DNA of 64,000 nt from RXOA01 sp964554715 (GCA_964554715.1 CAZKPU010000001.1:1-64000); one strand, 5' to 3'. Counted from the stretch's first letter, positions 49,685-58,966 are shown. The notes: generated from the sequence alone by a model not told the origin. Translations and numbers: made by a program.

Positions 49685-51064
49685 CTATGCTTCAGCTGCC
49701 TCCGACGCCCTATGCGGGATGTGCTTGGACAGCGACGTCTTCTCCAGCAGCAGCCGGCTTGCGACCAGTGCGCAGAACAGGCTTCCGATGATGCCGATCA
49801 TCAGCGTGATGGCGAACCCTCGAACCGTCCCCGTGCCGACAAGCAGAAGCATCAACGCAGTGAGAAGCGTGGTGATGTTGGCGTCCATCAAAGTAGAGAG
49901 CGACTTCTCGAACCCCGCTCTTACGGCTGCAAGCGGGGACTTTCCTGTCTTGTGCTCTTCTTTGATGCGTTCGAAGATGATGACGTTGGCATCGACGGTC
50001 ATACCGATCGTCAGGATGATTCCGGCGATTCCCGGAAGCGTCAGCGTTGCTTTGAACACCACAAGTGCGCCGACAACGATCAACATGTTCATCAGCAAGG
50101 CAGCGTCTGCGACGATTCCCAGCGTGCGGTAGTACGCCAGCATATAGATCAGGATGATCGCGAAACCGATCACGATCGACATCATCCCGCGGCGGATCGA
50201 ATCGCTTCCCAGGCTCGGTCCCACCGTTTGCTCCTCGACGATGTTCAGCGCCACCGGAAGCTGACCGGATCGCAACACAACAGCCAGCAGCGTGGCTTCA
50301 TCGCGTGTCGGGATGTTGGTAATGGAGGCCTCATCGATCCCCCGGTTCCCGGAGGACAGCGCTGCACTCATGATGTCATCGGAGATCAGCGGAGCGCTGT
50401 ACACGGTTCCATCAAGCACGATCGCCAGGCGATCGCCGATATCGGAGTCGCGGATCATGCTGGCGAACTGGCGGGCTCCCTCATCGGTGAGTTCCATCCG
50501 GATCAGATACATCCCGCCCGAAGTCAGACTGCTTGATGCGGAGACGGTGGCGTTCTCCAACGCCGATCCAACAAGAACCGGTTGCGCCTCGAGAATGTAG
50601 GGAACGCCGTCTCGATCGCGCATGAACTGGTGAAGTACCGACGTGGGGACGAGTTCGTCCGTGGGGCTTGTGCCGGCTTCGATGACCCAATGGAACGTCA
50701 GGGCGGCGGTCTGCCCGATCAATTGCTTCGCTTCGTCCGGATCTTGTGCGCCAGGGATGCTGACCACGACCGTTCCCGAACTCTGCTTGCGGATCTCCGT
50801 ATTGGCGAGTCCGTATTCATCCGTGCGCCGTGAGAGGATGTCGACGACTTGGTCCAGCGTGGACTCCTGTTGTTCGGCATCCATGCTCCCGATGCCCTCG
50901 GGCTCGAGAACCAGGCGGACACCGCCTTGGAGGTCGAGACCCAGGTTCACGATTTTGTCAACGGGCCGCAGCGGGAAAATGATCAAGGCGATGGCGGCGA
51001 CAAACACCGCAACAACAACCCCCAAGCGCAGCCAGTCGTTTCGAGTCATGTGGACTTGAGACAT
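49685..51064 (-). CDS. secD: Protein translocase subunit SecD
   Basis: RND-type accessory subunit of the Sec translocon that uses the proton gradient to pull proteins outward. The 459-residue protein has one N-terminal membrane helix (about 12-32), the periplasmic head (NLGLDLQGGVRLVLEPEG, VVVSIPGAQDPDEAKQLIGQTAAL), and five C-terminal helices with MTVDANVIIFERIKEE carrying the conserved acidic residue. It is not fused to SecF, and secF, which usually follows secD, is absent here; the next gene downstream is holA on the other strand. It follows yajC by 21 bases. Confidence 0.94.
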   Translation of the reverse strand: MSQVHMTRNDWLRLGVVVAVFVAAIALIIFPLRPVDKIVNLGLDLQGGVRLVLEPEGIGSMDAEQQESTLDQVVDILSRRTDEYGLANTEIRKQSSGTVVVSIPGAQDPDEAKQLIGQTAALTFHWVIEAGTSPTDELVPTSVLHQFMRDRDGVPYILEAQPVLVGSALENATVSASSSLTSGGMYLIRMELTDEGARQFASMIRDSDIGDRLAIVLDGTVYSAPLISDDIMSAALSSGNRGIDEASITNIPTRDEATLLAVVLRSGQLPVALNIVEEQTVGPSLGSDSIRRGMMSIVIGFAIILIYMLAYYRTLGIVADAALLMNMLIVVGALVVFKATLTLPGIAGIILTIGMTVDANVIIFERIKEEHKTGKSPLAAVRAGFEKSLSTLMDANITTLLTALMLLLVGTGTVRGFAITLMIGIIGSLFCALVASRLLLEKTSLSKHIPHRASEAAEA

Positions 51065-51085
51065 CCTCTTGCTCCCCTCGTTGTA

Positions 51086-51436
51086 CTACTTCTCGAGTTT
51101 GTTGGCGATACTGCTCTTGGCGATGCGCAGCTTGACGCCCTCTTCGAGGATCAGGACAGCGCTCGTATCACCGATCGAATCAATTTCCCCGTGAATCCCG
51201 CCTGCCGTAACGACTTTGTCGCCCCGCTTGAGGTTGGTGACCAGGTCGTCATGCTTCGCCTGGCGTTTCCGCTGCGGGCGGATGAGCAGGAAGTAGAAGA
51301 CGCCCACGAAGACAACAAGGATCACCACCATAGAGATGAGCGAACTTCCGGTTCCCTCCGTCGCCGCTTCCTGGGCCATCACCGACCCGGAAAACAAAGC
51401 GAGCATCAATCCGATGAGCGCGACAACTCGACTCAT
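51086..51436 (-). CDS. yajC: Preprotein translocase accessory protein YajC
   Basis: Small partner of SecDF. The 116-residue protein has an N-terminal cleavable-looking segment (MSRVVALIGLMLALFSGSVM, then AQEAA), a single membrane helix (SMVVILVVFVGVFYFLLIRP), and the cytosolic motif QRKRQAKHDDLVTNLKRGDK with VTAGGIHGEI. The extra N-terminal hydrophobic stretch before the usual helix is a mild oddity. The start is set at 51436; longer frames upstream overlap the next gene. Confidence 0.93.
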   Translation of the reverse strand: MSRVVALIGLMLALFSGSVMAQEAATEGTGSSLISMVVILVVFVGVFYFLLIRPQRKRQAKHDDLVTNLKRGDKVVTAGGIHGEIDSIGDTSAVLILEEGVKLRIAKSSIANKLEK

Positions 51437-51447
51437 AGTATCACTCC

Positions 51448-51975
51448 TTAAGATCGACCGGCCCGCCTGTGGCGTTGGATCCCCACGTAGATGAAACCAC
51501 AACCAAAGACAGCGAAGCAAGCTGCAAGAACAGCCGCCACCGATCCTTCCAATCCTCTTCCCGCAACGATTACGCGTTCTAGCAGGAAGAGCAATGCAGC
51601 CCAGATTATAGCGTAGCTTCCGGCTGATATCGACGTTCTTCCCGTCCATCCGGACGCCGACCGGCCGACGGCATCGTAGACGATCGTCCACGGGATCACC
51701 AGCAACCAGACAACCATCAGCCACAGATCCGATCCGGACGTGAACAAGATCGCGAACAGCAGCAACAAATGACCGGGAAGCAGCGTGATCAGACCCGCCA
51801 AAGGCTTGGGGCGATCCGCCTTCTGATCCATCCACCAAGCGTACCCGAGCCAGCCCAAGCAGCCGACCGTTACAAGAACCGACCAAAGCAGCGGCGTCGA
51901 GTTCACGAGCAACACGATTACCAGCAAGGCGGCGATCAACGGATACGTCCAGAAGGCAAGGCGGTCGGAGAACAT
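51448..51975 (-). CDS. Hypothetical membrane protein
   Basis: A 175-residue protein with about five to six membrane segments (for example PLIAALLVIVLLV, SVLVTVGCLGWLGYAWW, LLPGHLLLLFAILF, LWLMVVWLLVIPW, YAIIWAALLFLLE and a last segment rich in Ala and Cys before IQRHRRAGRS). I do not recognise a family. It lies one base after mgtE and 11 before yajC, so it is cotranscribed with both. It might be an uncharacterised membrane-protein biogenesis factor, but nothing in the sequence shows that. Confidence 0.75.
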   Translation of the reverse strand: MFSDRLAFWTYPLIAALLVIVLLVNSTPLLWSVLVTVGCLGWLGYAWWMDQKADRPKPLAGLITLLPGHLLLLFAILFTSGSDLWLMVVWLLVIPWTIVYDAVGRSASGWTGRTSISAGSYAIIWAALLFLLERVIVAGRGLEGSVAAVLAACFAVFGCGFIYVGIQRHRRAGRS

Positions 51976-51976
51976 G

Positions 51977-53281
51977 TCAGCTCAACTCCGGTAGCAACAG
52001 CCACGCGAGGATAAACAACACGGCATAACCGAAGACGTCGGTGATTGTAGTCAGGAAGATCCCCGAAGCGAGCGCAGGATCCTTCCCGAGGGCTCGGACA
52101 AGAAGCGGGATCAACGCACCGGCGGCACCGGCCGCTGTCAGTGTCAGGGTCATCGCTCCGAGCATTGCCACACCGAGAAGGAGATCCCCTTTCCAGATGT
52201 AGGTGATCAATCCGACCGTAAGGCCGACAAGCAATCCGTTGACCATGCCCAGCAGCGCCTCCTTGCCGAGCAAGCGGAACCCCTTGCCTTGATCGATGTC
52301 CCCGAGGGCGATCCCGCGAGTCATGATCGTAACCGTCTGCATCCCCGCGCTTCCGCCTTGTCCGGCAACGACCCCCATCAGAACGGCGAGCGCAGCGACC
52401 TTGGCGACCATGTCTTCGAACAATCCGACGACGATCGCCGCCGCCAACCCGGTCGCCAGCCGGACATACATCCACGGAAGACGCATTCGAAACGAAGATC
52501 CCCAACTGGTGTCGACCCCCTCTTCGCGAGGGACGGTCGCCAACCCATAGATGTCCTCGGTGGCCTCTTCTCGGATGACGTCGATCACATCGTCGACGGT
52601 GATGATCCCGAGAAGCTTCCCGCTCTCCTCAACGACGGGCAGCGCAACGAAGTTGTACTTGTCGAACAGACGGGCGACGTCCTCGACGTCGTCGGTGACC
52701 GGCACGCTGATCACATCGCGGTCCAGGATCTGCACGAGCTGCGTACCGGGTGGCGCGAGAGCCATATCCCGCAGTCCGACCACGCCGACGAGAAGGCCTT
52801 CCGAATCGGTGATGTAGGCGTAGTAGACGGTTTCCGCTTCTTCGATCTGACGGCGCAACAGGTCGATTGCCTGTCCGGTTGTCATTTCGAGCGTAAGCGC
52901 GACGAACTCCGGCGACATCAACCCGCCGGCCGAATCGGGAGGATAGGCAAGGAGATTGCTGAGAAGCTCCGCGTCCTCATCGGCGAGGCGTGACAGCAGT
53001 TCCTGCTGGGTCTCGGCCGGAAGTTCTTCCAGGAGATCCACCGCATCATCAGGATCCATCCGCGAGAGGATCTTGATCGCTTCGTCACGATCCAACCGGG
53101 CGAGGATCTCCGCCGAGTCCTCGGGTTCCATCTCGGAAAGCGGCTCCGCTGCCTGCTGCCTGAGGAACAACCGGTGGACGAGTTCAATCGCCTGATCCTC
53201 GGAGATTTCCGTCAAGACCGCGGCCACATCTGCAGGGCGCTTCGACAGCAAGTCCCGCAAGATCACCCGTTGCTGCTCCAT
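51977..53281 (-). CDS. mgtE: Magnesium transporter MgtE
   Basis: A 434-residue Mg2+ channel. Residues 1 to about 120 are the N domain of repeated short helices (EMEPEDSAEILARLDRDEAI, RMDPDDAVDLLEELP). A pair of CBS domains follows (LMSPEFVALTLEMTTGQAID, VVGLRDMALA, LPVVEESGKLLGIITVDDVI), then five membrane helices with AGQGGSAGMQTVTIMTRG and GKEALLGMVNGLLVGL. The N and CBS domains sense Mg2+ in this family. The start at 53281 has GGAGGA upstream. No M-box riboswitch was seen in the 147-base upstream gap. Confidence 0.95.
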   Translation of the reverse strand: MEQQRVILRDLLSKRPADVAAVLTEISEDQAIELVHRLFLRQQAAEPLSEMEPEDSAEILARLDRDEAIKILSRMDPDDAVDLLEELPAETQQELLSRLADEDAELLSNLLAYPPDSAGGLMSPEFVALTLEMTTGQAIDLLRRQIEEAETVYYAYITDSEGLLVGVVGLRDMALAPPGTQLVQILDRDVISVPVTDDVEDVARLFDKYNFVALPVVEESGKLLGIITVDDVIDVIREEATEDIYGLATVPREEGVDTSWGSSFRMRLPWMYVRLATGLAAAIVVGLFEDMVAKVAALAVLMGVVAGQGGSAGMQTVTIMTRGIALGDIDQGKGFRLLGKEALLGMVNGLLVGLTVGLITYIWKGDLLLGVAMLGAMTLTLTAAGAAGALIPLLVRALGKDPALASGIFLTTITDVFGYAVLFILAWLLLPELS

Positions 53282-53314
53282 CGTGTGTCCTCCATCGATT
53301 GAAACGCGACCGGG

Positions 53315-53344
53315 ATTATACTTCGAGGAGCCGACGGATGTCCG
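53315..53344 (-). promoter_or_regulatory. Promoter of the mgtE-yajC-secD operon
   Basis: CGGACA (53339-53344), an 18-base spacer and TATAAT (53315-53320), about 34 bases before the mgtE ATG. The -10 is consensus. Confidence 0.6.
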
Positions 53345-53428
53345 GCGGAATATCGGACACGGGGAGCGGGATCGGCTCCGGTGTCGAGCCGAACGGCGTC
53401 GCGATGACCCAGCGAAAGAGGTGCTCGC

Positions 53429-55084
53429 GTGCAACAAACGAACGGACTGTCGGAGGATGCAAGATCGGAAAGCGGCCGGCGTTCGGCTGTCTTCGCGCCG
53501 CATGCGGTGGCTGCAACCAGCCAGCCGTTGGCGACGGCGGCGGCCGTTGAGATCATGAGGCGGGGCGGGACCGCCATCGACGCCGCGATCTGCGCCAACG
53601 CCGTTCTGGCTGTTGTCGAGCCGATGAGCTGCGGGATCGGCGGCGACCTGTTTGCGATCGTCTGGGAGGCGGACACGGCTCGTCTCTACGGCTTCAACGG
53701 AAGCGGTCGAGCCCCCGGCGGCCTGACCCGCGAGCTGTTTTCCGAACGCGGGATGCAACGGATCCCCGAGCAGGGTCCGCTGTCGTGGAGCGTTCCAGGG
53801 TGTGTGGACGGATGGGTTTCGCTTCATGAGCGGTTCGGACGTCTGGACATGACTGCGCTGCTGGCTCCGGCGATCGGATACGCACGCGGTGGATTCCCGG
53901 TTTCGCCGGTGATCGGCCAGGCGTGGAACGCGTCGGCGGAGATGCTCTGCGCAGACGACGGTGCGGCAAGAACCTTCCTCCCGGAAGGCCGAGCGCCCCG
54001 TGTCGGCGAGCTGTTCCGCAACCCTGCATTGGCCGAGGTGTTGGAGCGGATCGCCGCTGACGGCCGCAACGGCTTCTATGGAGGACGGACCGCAACTCAA
54101 ATCGATGCGTACGCCCGATCGATCGGAGCCGTCCTGCGGGGAGACGACCTTGCCGAACACCGGTCCGACTGGGTCGATCCGGTCTCGGTCGAATACAGGG
54201 GGCATCGGGTGTGGGAGCTTCCGCCGAACACACAGGGGATCGCCGTGCTGGAAATGCTGCAGGTCCTGAGCGGTTTCGACTTGCAGTCGCTGGAGCACAA
54301 CACGGATGCGTACGTGCACGTGCTCACCGAGGCAAAGAAGCTTGCGTATGAGGACCGGGCCCGCTTCTACGCCGACATGGAGGCTGCGGATGTTCCCATC
54401 AAACGATTGTTGTCTTCGGAGTACGCGCAGCAGCAGCGCAAGCGGATCGATCCCGATCGTGCGGCGACGGAGTATCCGACCGTCGGGGCATCGTCGTTTG
54501 CGGCCGACACGGTGTACCTGTCGGTCGTTGATGAGGAAGGAAATGCAGTCTCTCTGATCCAGAGTATCTTTCACCCGTTCGGCTCCGGGAACGTCCCCGC
54601 CGAACTGGGGTTCGCACTGCAGAACAGAGGTTGCCTCTTCTCCCTTGACGAAACCCACGCCAACCGGCTCGAACCGCGGAAGCGACCGTTTCACACGATT
54701 ATTCCCGGTTTTGTCACCCGTGGGGGGAGACCCGTCTTCTGCTTCGGTGTGATGGGCGGAGACATGCAGCCGCAGGGTCAGGTTCAGGTTCTTCTCAACC
54801 TGCTAGAGTTCGGAATGGATCCGCAACAAGCGGGCGATGCACTCCGGTTTCGCCACGAGGGCTCATCAACACCGGTCGGAGATCGGATGCAAGACGGAGG
54901 AGAGGTGCTTCTCGAACCCGGATTCCCCAACAGCGTCATCCACGGACTCGAACGCCGGGGACATCGCGTTCGCGTGCAAACAGGAGGGTATGGCGGTTAT
55001 CAGGGGATCTGGATCGATCCGAACACGGCCGTTCGAATCGGGGGATCGGAACCGCGCAAGGACGGCTGTGCGGTTGGGTACTAG
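53429..55084 (+). CDS. Gamma-glutamyltransferase family protein
   Basis: A 551-residue Ntn-hydrolase of the gamma-glutamyltranspeptidase family, expected to cut itself before the catalytic threonine in FAADTVYLSVVDEEGNAVSL. Other marks are SQPLATAAAVEIMRRGGTAI, DAAICANAVLAVVEP, GIGGDLFAIVWE and VPGCVDGWVSLHERFG. The C-terminal HTIIPGFV and VMGGDMQPQGQVQVLLN are also typical. There is no signal peptide, so it is probably cytosolic, like YwrD and the acylase branch, rather than periplasmic. Start at a GTG (53429) with AAAGAGGTG upstream. It is followed by the YbaK gene after 2 bases. Confidence 0.92.
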   Translation: MQQTNGLSEDARSESGRRSAVFAPHAVAATSQPLATAAAVEIMRRGGTAIDAAICANAVLAVVEPMSCGIGGDLFAIVWEADTARLYGFNGSGRAPGGLTRELFSERGMQRIPEQGPLSWSVPGCVDGWVSLHERFGRLDMTALLAPAIGYARGGFPVSPVIGQAWNASAEMLCADDGAARTFLPEGRAPRVGELFRNPALAEVLERIAADGRNGFYGGRTATQIDAYARSIGAVLRGDDLAEHRSDWVDPVSVEYRGHRVWELPPNTQGIAVLEMLQVLSGFDLQSLEHNTDAYVHVLTEAKKLAYEDRARFYADMEAADVPIKRLLSSEYAQQQRKRIDPDRAATEYPTVGASSFAADTVYLSVVDEEGNAVSLIQSIFHPFGSGNVPAELGFALQNRGCLFSLDETHANRLEPRKRPFHTIIPGFVTRGGRPVFCFGVMGGDMQPQGQVQVLLNLLEFGMDPQQAGDALRFRHEGSSTPVGDRMQDGGEVLLEPGFPNSVIHGLERRGHRVRVQTGGYGGYQGIWIDPNTAVRIGGSEPRKDGCAVGY

Positions 55085-55086
55085 AG

Positions 55087-55554
55087 ATGGCGGCAAGAGG
55101 AATCGCCGAATTGCGACGGAACGGGATCGCATTCGATGAGCTTCGGTACCGGTTCGAGCATGGGACGGATGTGGCACGGACGGCAGCGGATACGCTTGGG
55201 ATCCCGCACGATGAGGTGGTCAAGAGCCTGGTTTTCCGTGCTTTCGATGGCTCTTTCCTGTTTGCCTTGCTCGGCAGTGATGCCCATGTCAGCGTCCGCA
55301 ATCTAGGCCGCGCCACCGGACACAAGCATGTGGAGGCGGCTTCGCCGCGAGATGCGCAACGGATCACCGGCTATCAGGTTGGCGGAATCAGTCCTCTTGG
55401 GGCGAAGACACCGCTGCCGGTTGTGCTTGACGCCACCACGGCGAGGCATCCACAGCTTGTCATCAACGCCGGAGCGCGGGGCACGCTGATCCGGCTGAGA
55501 ACTGACGATCTTGTCTGCGTCACCGGAGCAACGGTTGCCGACATCCGCATGTAG
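55087..55554 (+). CDS. YbaK/EbsC-family aminoacyl-tRNA editing protein
   Basis: A 155-residue YbaK-type deacylase that removes wrongly attached amino acids, typically cysteine or alanine, from tRNA(Pro). It has EHGTDVARTAADTLGIPHDE, the invariant lysine in VVKSLVFRA, and the motif GYQVGGISPLGAKTPLPVVLD. Exact specificity cannot be told. It starts 2 bases after the transferase stop and is cotranscribed with it. Confidence 0.92.
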   Translation: MAARGIAELRRNGIAFDELRYRFEHGTDVARTAADTLGIPHDEVVKSLVFRAFDGSFLFALLGSDAHVSVRNLGRATGHKHVEAASPRDAQRITGYQVGGISPLGAKTPLPVVLDATTARHPQLVINAGARGTLIRLRTDDLVCVTGATVADIRM

Positions 55555-55555
55555 A

Positions 55556-55586
55556 GCCGATCCGGACCGGTAGGATCCGGATCGGC
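55556..55586. terminator. Strong hairpin between convergent genes
   Basis: GCCGATCCGGA and TCCGGATCGGC form a perfect 11-pair stem with a 9-base loop, immediately after the YbaK stop and before the convergent pepF stop. There is no T-run; probably a two-way terminator or an mRNA 3'-end stabiliser. Confidence 0.6.
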
Positions 55587-55614
55587 CATCGGCTCCATTC
55601 GATCCGGTCGAACG

Positions 55615-57405
55615 TTACCGCCTGTCGACCTGTGACGTCAGATCCTCGATCTGCTCAATCATCTCGGCGATGATGTCGAAGCCGCCTTGCCAGAACGATG
55701 CCGGACGGATGTCGATGCCGGCCTCATCAAGGATATCGATCGGACGGCGCGATCCGCCGCTTTCGAGAATGCGCTCATACTTGGGGACGAACGCCTGCTG
55801 CTCCTTCTGGTACTGCTGGTAGAGCGACAAGACAAGCAGCTGCCCGAAGGTGTATGCGTAGCAGTAGAACGGTGTCGCGTAGATATGCGGGATGCTCGTC
55901 CACTCCCAGCGGAACTCCTCGGACAGTTCGAAGCTGTCCCCGAACTGCTCCTTGAGGTTGTCCATATACAAGGCGGCGAGCTGATCCGTGGTGGCTCCCT
56001 TGCCGTTGATCAGATCGTGAGCGTCCCGTTCGAACAGGACGAAAAACGCCTGACGGATCGCGGTCGCGTAGGTTTCATCAACGAACTGAGCCAGCAGGGT
56101 GCGGCGGATCTCCGGATCGGTCTCGTCGGCAAGAACGCGTTCCAGAAGAAGGATCTCCGAGAAGACGGATGCCGTCTCCGCCAACGGCAAGGACGAGTGG
56201 AACGTCAGCGGCGAGTGCCCGGAGGCGAGCATGCTGTGGATCGCGTGTCCGAGTTCGTGGGCCATCGTCGACACCGACCCGTAGCGGCCGGTGTAGTTGA
56301 CCGATACCCATGGGGTCTTGTCGGGGACGACGCCGTAGCAGAACGCTCCCGTGTCTTTGCCCGGACGCGTCTCCGAATCCAGATGCCCCTCGGCAAGGAC
56401 ACGTTTGGCGAGTCCGGCGATCCGCGGGGAGAAACGGCGCATGGCGTCGGAGATCAGCGGCACGGCCTCCTCGAACGCGTATGTCTTCTCTTCGGAAGCG
56501 AGAGGGGCGTACAGATCGTAGCGCCGGAGCTTCTCTTCGCCTAACCATGTGGCCTTGAGTTTGAAGTAGCGTTGGAAGAGCGATGCGTTCCGACGGCAAA
56601 CCTCGAGAAGGGTGTCTACGACGTCATCCGGGATGTCGTTGGCCAGATTCCGGACCGAAACCGGGCCGGCCATCCCGCGAAGCGCGACGTTCTCCTGGTA
56701 CCAGTCGCCGACGACATAGCGGTAGATCTGGCCGAGAACGCCGCTGTGCTTCTCGTACTCACGGTATAGGATCTGATACGCGCGTGCCCGTTGCTCCGGG
56801 GACGCGCTGAACGCGAACGCCATCAGCTCCGACCGCGTCAGGTGTTTGACCTCGCCGTCCGATTCCCATTCGAACAGAAGCCCGTTGGTGATCATGTCGT
56901 AGACCGTGACCAGACCTTGGGTGCCGTTGATATCCTTGGTTGTGATGGCCTTCTCGACCGGTTCGGACAGCGTGTACGGAGCGTACCGCCGGAGCGACTC
57001 CAAGTGATAGCGGACATCGCCGCTGTTTTCGAGCAAAGGCGTGGCGTGCTGTTCGTCGAGCGATTTCCACCACAGGTCGAAGAACAGCGTACGGTTCTGA
57101 GCTTCCGCGAGCGTCTTCTCAACTCGCCCGCGGAATGCGAGCGCGTCCTGATCGCTGGTGTCCTCCGAGAACCAGAGGTGGGCGTATCCGTTGAGCTGGC
57201 GAACGAGATAGCCGATCCGTTCAACGGTCGTGAGCACCTCGGCCAGCCGCTGTGCGGGGATGTCATCCGTGAGCAGCGAACGTTTCGCTTCCAGCGTTTC
57301 GATGGCGGATTCCAGCTCTGTAAACACAGCCTCCATCTCGGGTCCGGTCGGCGAGGTGATCAGATCGTTCAGTGACCAGCGACCTTGCGTGTAGCGTTCG
57401 GACAT
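55615..57405 (-). CDS. pepF: Oligoendopeptidase F
   Basis: Zinc metallopeptidase of family M3B that degrades oligopeptides in the cytosol. The 596-residue protein has the zinc motif MAHELGHAIHSML, with the third ligand in FSEILLLERVL, DKTPWVSVNYTGRYGSVS before it, and a long helical N-terminal half (IERIGYLVRQLNGYAHLWFS). The C-terminal SGGSRRPIDILDEAGIDI is typical. Length is normal. AGGAGGGAG precedes the start. Confidence 0.95.
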   Translation of the reverse strand: MSERYTQGRWSLNDLITSPTGPEMEAVFTELESAIETLEAKRSLLTDDIPAQRLAEVLTTVERIGYLVRQLNGYAHLWFSEDTSDQDALAFRGRVEKTLAEAQNRTLFFDLWWKSLDEQHATPLLENSGDVRYHLESLRRYAPYTLSEPVEKAITTKDINGTQGLVTVYDMITNGLLFEWESDGEVKHLTRSELMAFAFSASPEQRARAYQILYREYEKHSGVLGQIYRYVVGDWYQENVALRGMAGPVSVRNLANDIPDDVVDTLLEVCRRNASLFQRYFKLKATWLGEEKLRRYDLYAPLASEEKTYAFEEAVPLISDAMRRFSPRIAGLAKRVLAEGHLDSETRPGKDTGAFCYGVVPDKTPWVSVNYTGRYGSVSTMAHELGHAIHSMLASGHSPLTFHSSLPLAETASVFSEILLLERVLADETDPEIRRTLLAQFVDETYATAIRQAFFVLFERDAHDLINGKGATTDQLAALYMDNLKEQFGDSFELSEEFRWEWTSIPHIYATPFYCYAYTFGQLLVLSLYQQYQKEQQAFVPKYERILESGGSRRPIDILDEAGIDIRPASFWQGGFDIIAEMIEQIEDLTSQVDRR

Positions 57406-57450
57406 GTTCCCTTCTCCCTCCTGATCTTGATCCTGATTCGGGCATCAATC

Positions 57451-58068
57451 TCAACCTTCTCGGCCCGCTTTCTCGTGTTGCACCGGATCTGAGGCAAGAG
57501 AACCGTCCAACCCCAGCTCCGCCGCCGCGTCCTGCATCCCGGCGATCACATCGGCGAACAGATCCGGAAGTTCGATCCCGACGCGCTCGGCGCCTTCGCT
57601 GATCACGTCACGGTTTGCTCCGGCGGCGAACGCCTTGTCTTTCCATTTCTTCTTCAAAGACTTCACGGTCAGATCCGCAATGTTCTTCGACGGACGAACA
57701 AGCACCGCGGCGGTAACGAGCCCGGTGAGTTCGTCGATGGCATAGAGGACATTCTCCATCGGATGGGTCGGTTCGACGTCGGTGCACAGTTTCCAGCCAT
57801 GAGAGACGACGGCATGAACGGCATCCTCCGGCCAGTGACGCTCGCGGAGGATCTTCTCGGTCATCTGGCAGTGTTGTGCCGGAAACTGCTCGTAGTCGAG
57901 ATCGTGAACCAGTCCGATCGCACCCCACTTCTCCTCATCCTCATCGAGTTTTCGCGCCATGTATCGCATCACAGATTCCACGGCGAGCGCATGCTTGACC
58001 AGGCTCTCGCTCTTGTTGAACTCGACAAGCAGGTCGTACGCCTGTTGGCGGTTCGGCATCGTCATCAA
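57451..58068 (-). CDS. HD-domain protein
   Basis: A 205-residue protein with a compact HD hydrolase domain: LVKHALAVESVMRYMARK (first histidine), IGLVHDLDYEQFP (HD pair), AVVSHGWK and a late aspartate in AIDELTGLVTA. This is the pattern of the small metal-dependent phosphohydrolases often annotated as hydrolases of unknown substrate. The start has AGAGGTGG upstream. It lies 45 bases before pepF and may share its transcript. Confidence 0.88.
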   Translation of the reverse strand: MMTMPNRQQAYDLLVEFNKSESLVKHALAVESVMRYMARKLDEDEEKWGAIGLVHDLDYEQFPAQHCQMTEKILRERHWPEDAVHAVVSHGWKLCTDVEPTHPMENVLYAIDELTGLVTAAVLVRPSKNIADLTVKSLKKKWKDKAFAAGANRDVISEGAERVGIELPDLFADVIAGMQDAAAELGLDGSLASDPVQHEKAGREG

Positions 58069-58139
58069 CGGCCACCTCTTGAGTCGGGATGTGTGCTTGT
58101 GATGACTCTACCTCCGGGGCGGCCGGCCGTCCAGCGTTC

Positions 58140-58168
58140 GTGAGAAGCGTCCGCCGGTAACGTATAGT
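58140..58168 (+). promoter_or_regulatory. Possible promoter of the TauE/SafE gene
   Basis: GTGAGA (58140-58145), a 17-base spacer and TATAGT (58163-58168). The predicted start is about three bases before the ATG at 58178, again a leaderless arrangement. Confidence 0.45.
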
Positions 58169-58177
58169 CCATCGCAT

Positions 58178-58966
58178 ATGATCTTGGGACTCGATGTAGC
58201 AACCTTCGTGGAGTTGTTCGCTGCGGCGATCGGCATCGGAACACTTGCCAGCCTGCTCGGTCTGGGAGGAGGCGTGTTCATGGTTCCCCTTCTTTCCCTT
58301 GGAGGGTTCGTGGCCACGATGCCGGAGGCCTCGGGTACGAGCATCGCCGCCGTGGTGTTCACCAGCCTCTCCGGTTCGATCGCCTACTACAAACAGCGAA
58401 AGATCAACGTGCGGATCGCCATTCTCTTCATGCCCACGGCGATCGCCGGGATCCTTGTCGGCGCCCAGCTGACCAGCGTTCTCGATCCATCGTGGCTGAT
58501 GGTCGCGTTTGGCGTTTTCCTCTTGTATCCCGTCAGCATGATGATCACCGGACGCTCCCCGAAAGAGATCCGCTTCTCGCTCAAAGGACAGGCAGGGGGG
58601 AGCAAGCTGTATGGATTTGCTGCGGTGCTCGGCTTTGTCGCAGGGCTGGCCTCGGGTTTGTTCGGAATCGGTGGCGGAACGGTGTTTGTCCCCTCGCTTG
58701 CTGTGTTTCTCGGTCTCGACATTGTCACCGCGGTGGCAACCAGCCTATTCGTGATGGTCCCGACGACGATGGTCGGAGCGGCGAAACACTGGTTGCAGGG
58801 GAATCTTCATCCTGAGCTTGCACTGCCGATGATCCTCGGGATCATCATCGGAGCGCAGATCGGCCCGCGGATCAGTCATCGGATCCCTAAGCGGAGGCTG
58901 CGCCAGCTGTTCGGAGTACTTCTCTTGTATGCCTCGATCCATATGCTCGTACAAGGCCTTTCCTAA
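58178..58966 (+). CDS. TauE/SafE-family membrane transporter
   Basis: A 262-residue protein with about seven to eight hydrophobic segments and the twin family motif in both halves: GTLASLLGLGGGVFMVPLLS (about 22-41) and LASGLFGIGGGTVFVPSLA (about 160-178). The family exports sulfite, sulfoacetate and related anions, though most members are unassigned. It ends GPRISHRIPKRRLRQLFGVL, as usual. No sulfur genes are adjacent. Single-gene unit. Confidence 0.92.
   Translation: MILGLDVATFVELFAAAIGIGTLASLLGLGGGVFMVPLLSLGGFVATMPEASGTSIAAVVFTSLSGSIAYYKQRKINVRIAILFMPTAIAGILVGAQLTSVLDPSWLMVAFGVFLLYPVSMMITGRSPKEIRFSLKGQAGGSKLYGFAAVLGFVAGLASGLFGIGGGTVFVPSLAVFLGLDIVTAVATSLFVMVPTTMVGAAKHWLQGNLHPELALPMILGIIIGAQIGPRISHRIPKRRLRQLFGVLLLYASIHMLVQGLS

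Noticed and set aside
53282..53428. M-box magnesium riboswitch before mgtE
   Set aside because: Only 34 bases lie between the predicted promoter and the gene, far too few for an M-box.
53282..54694. Open-frame extension upstream of mgtE that would give a 905-residue protein
   Set aside because: It runs antisense through the gamma-glutamyltransferase gene, has no family-like sequence, and MgtE has its normal N-terminus and ribosome site at 53281.
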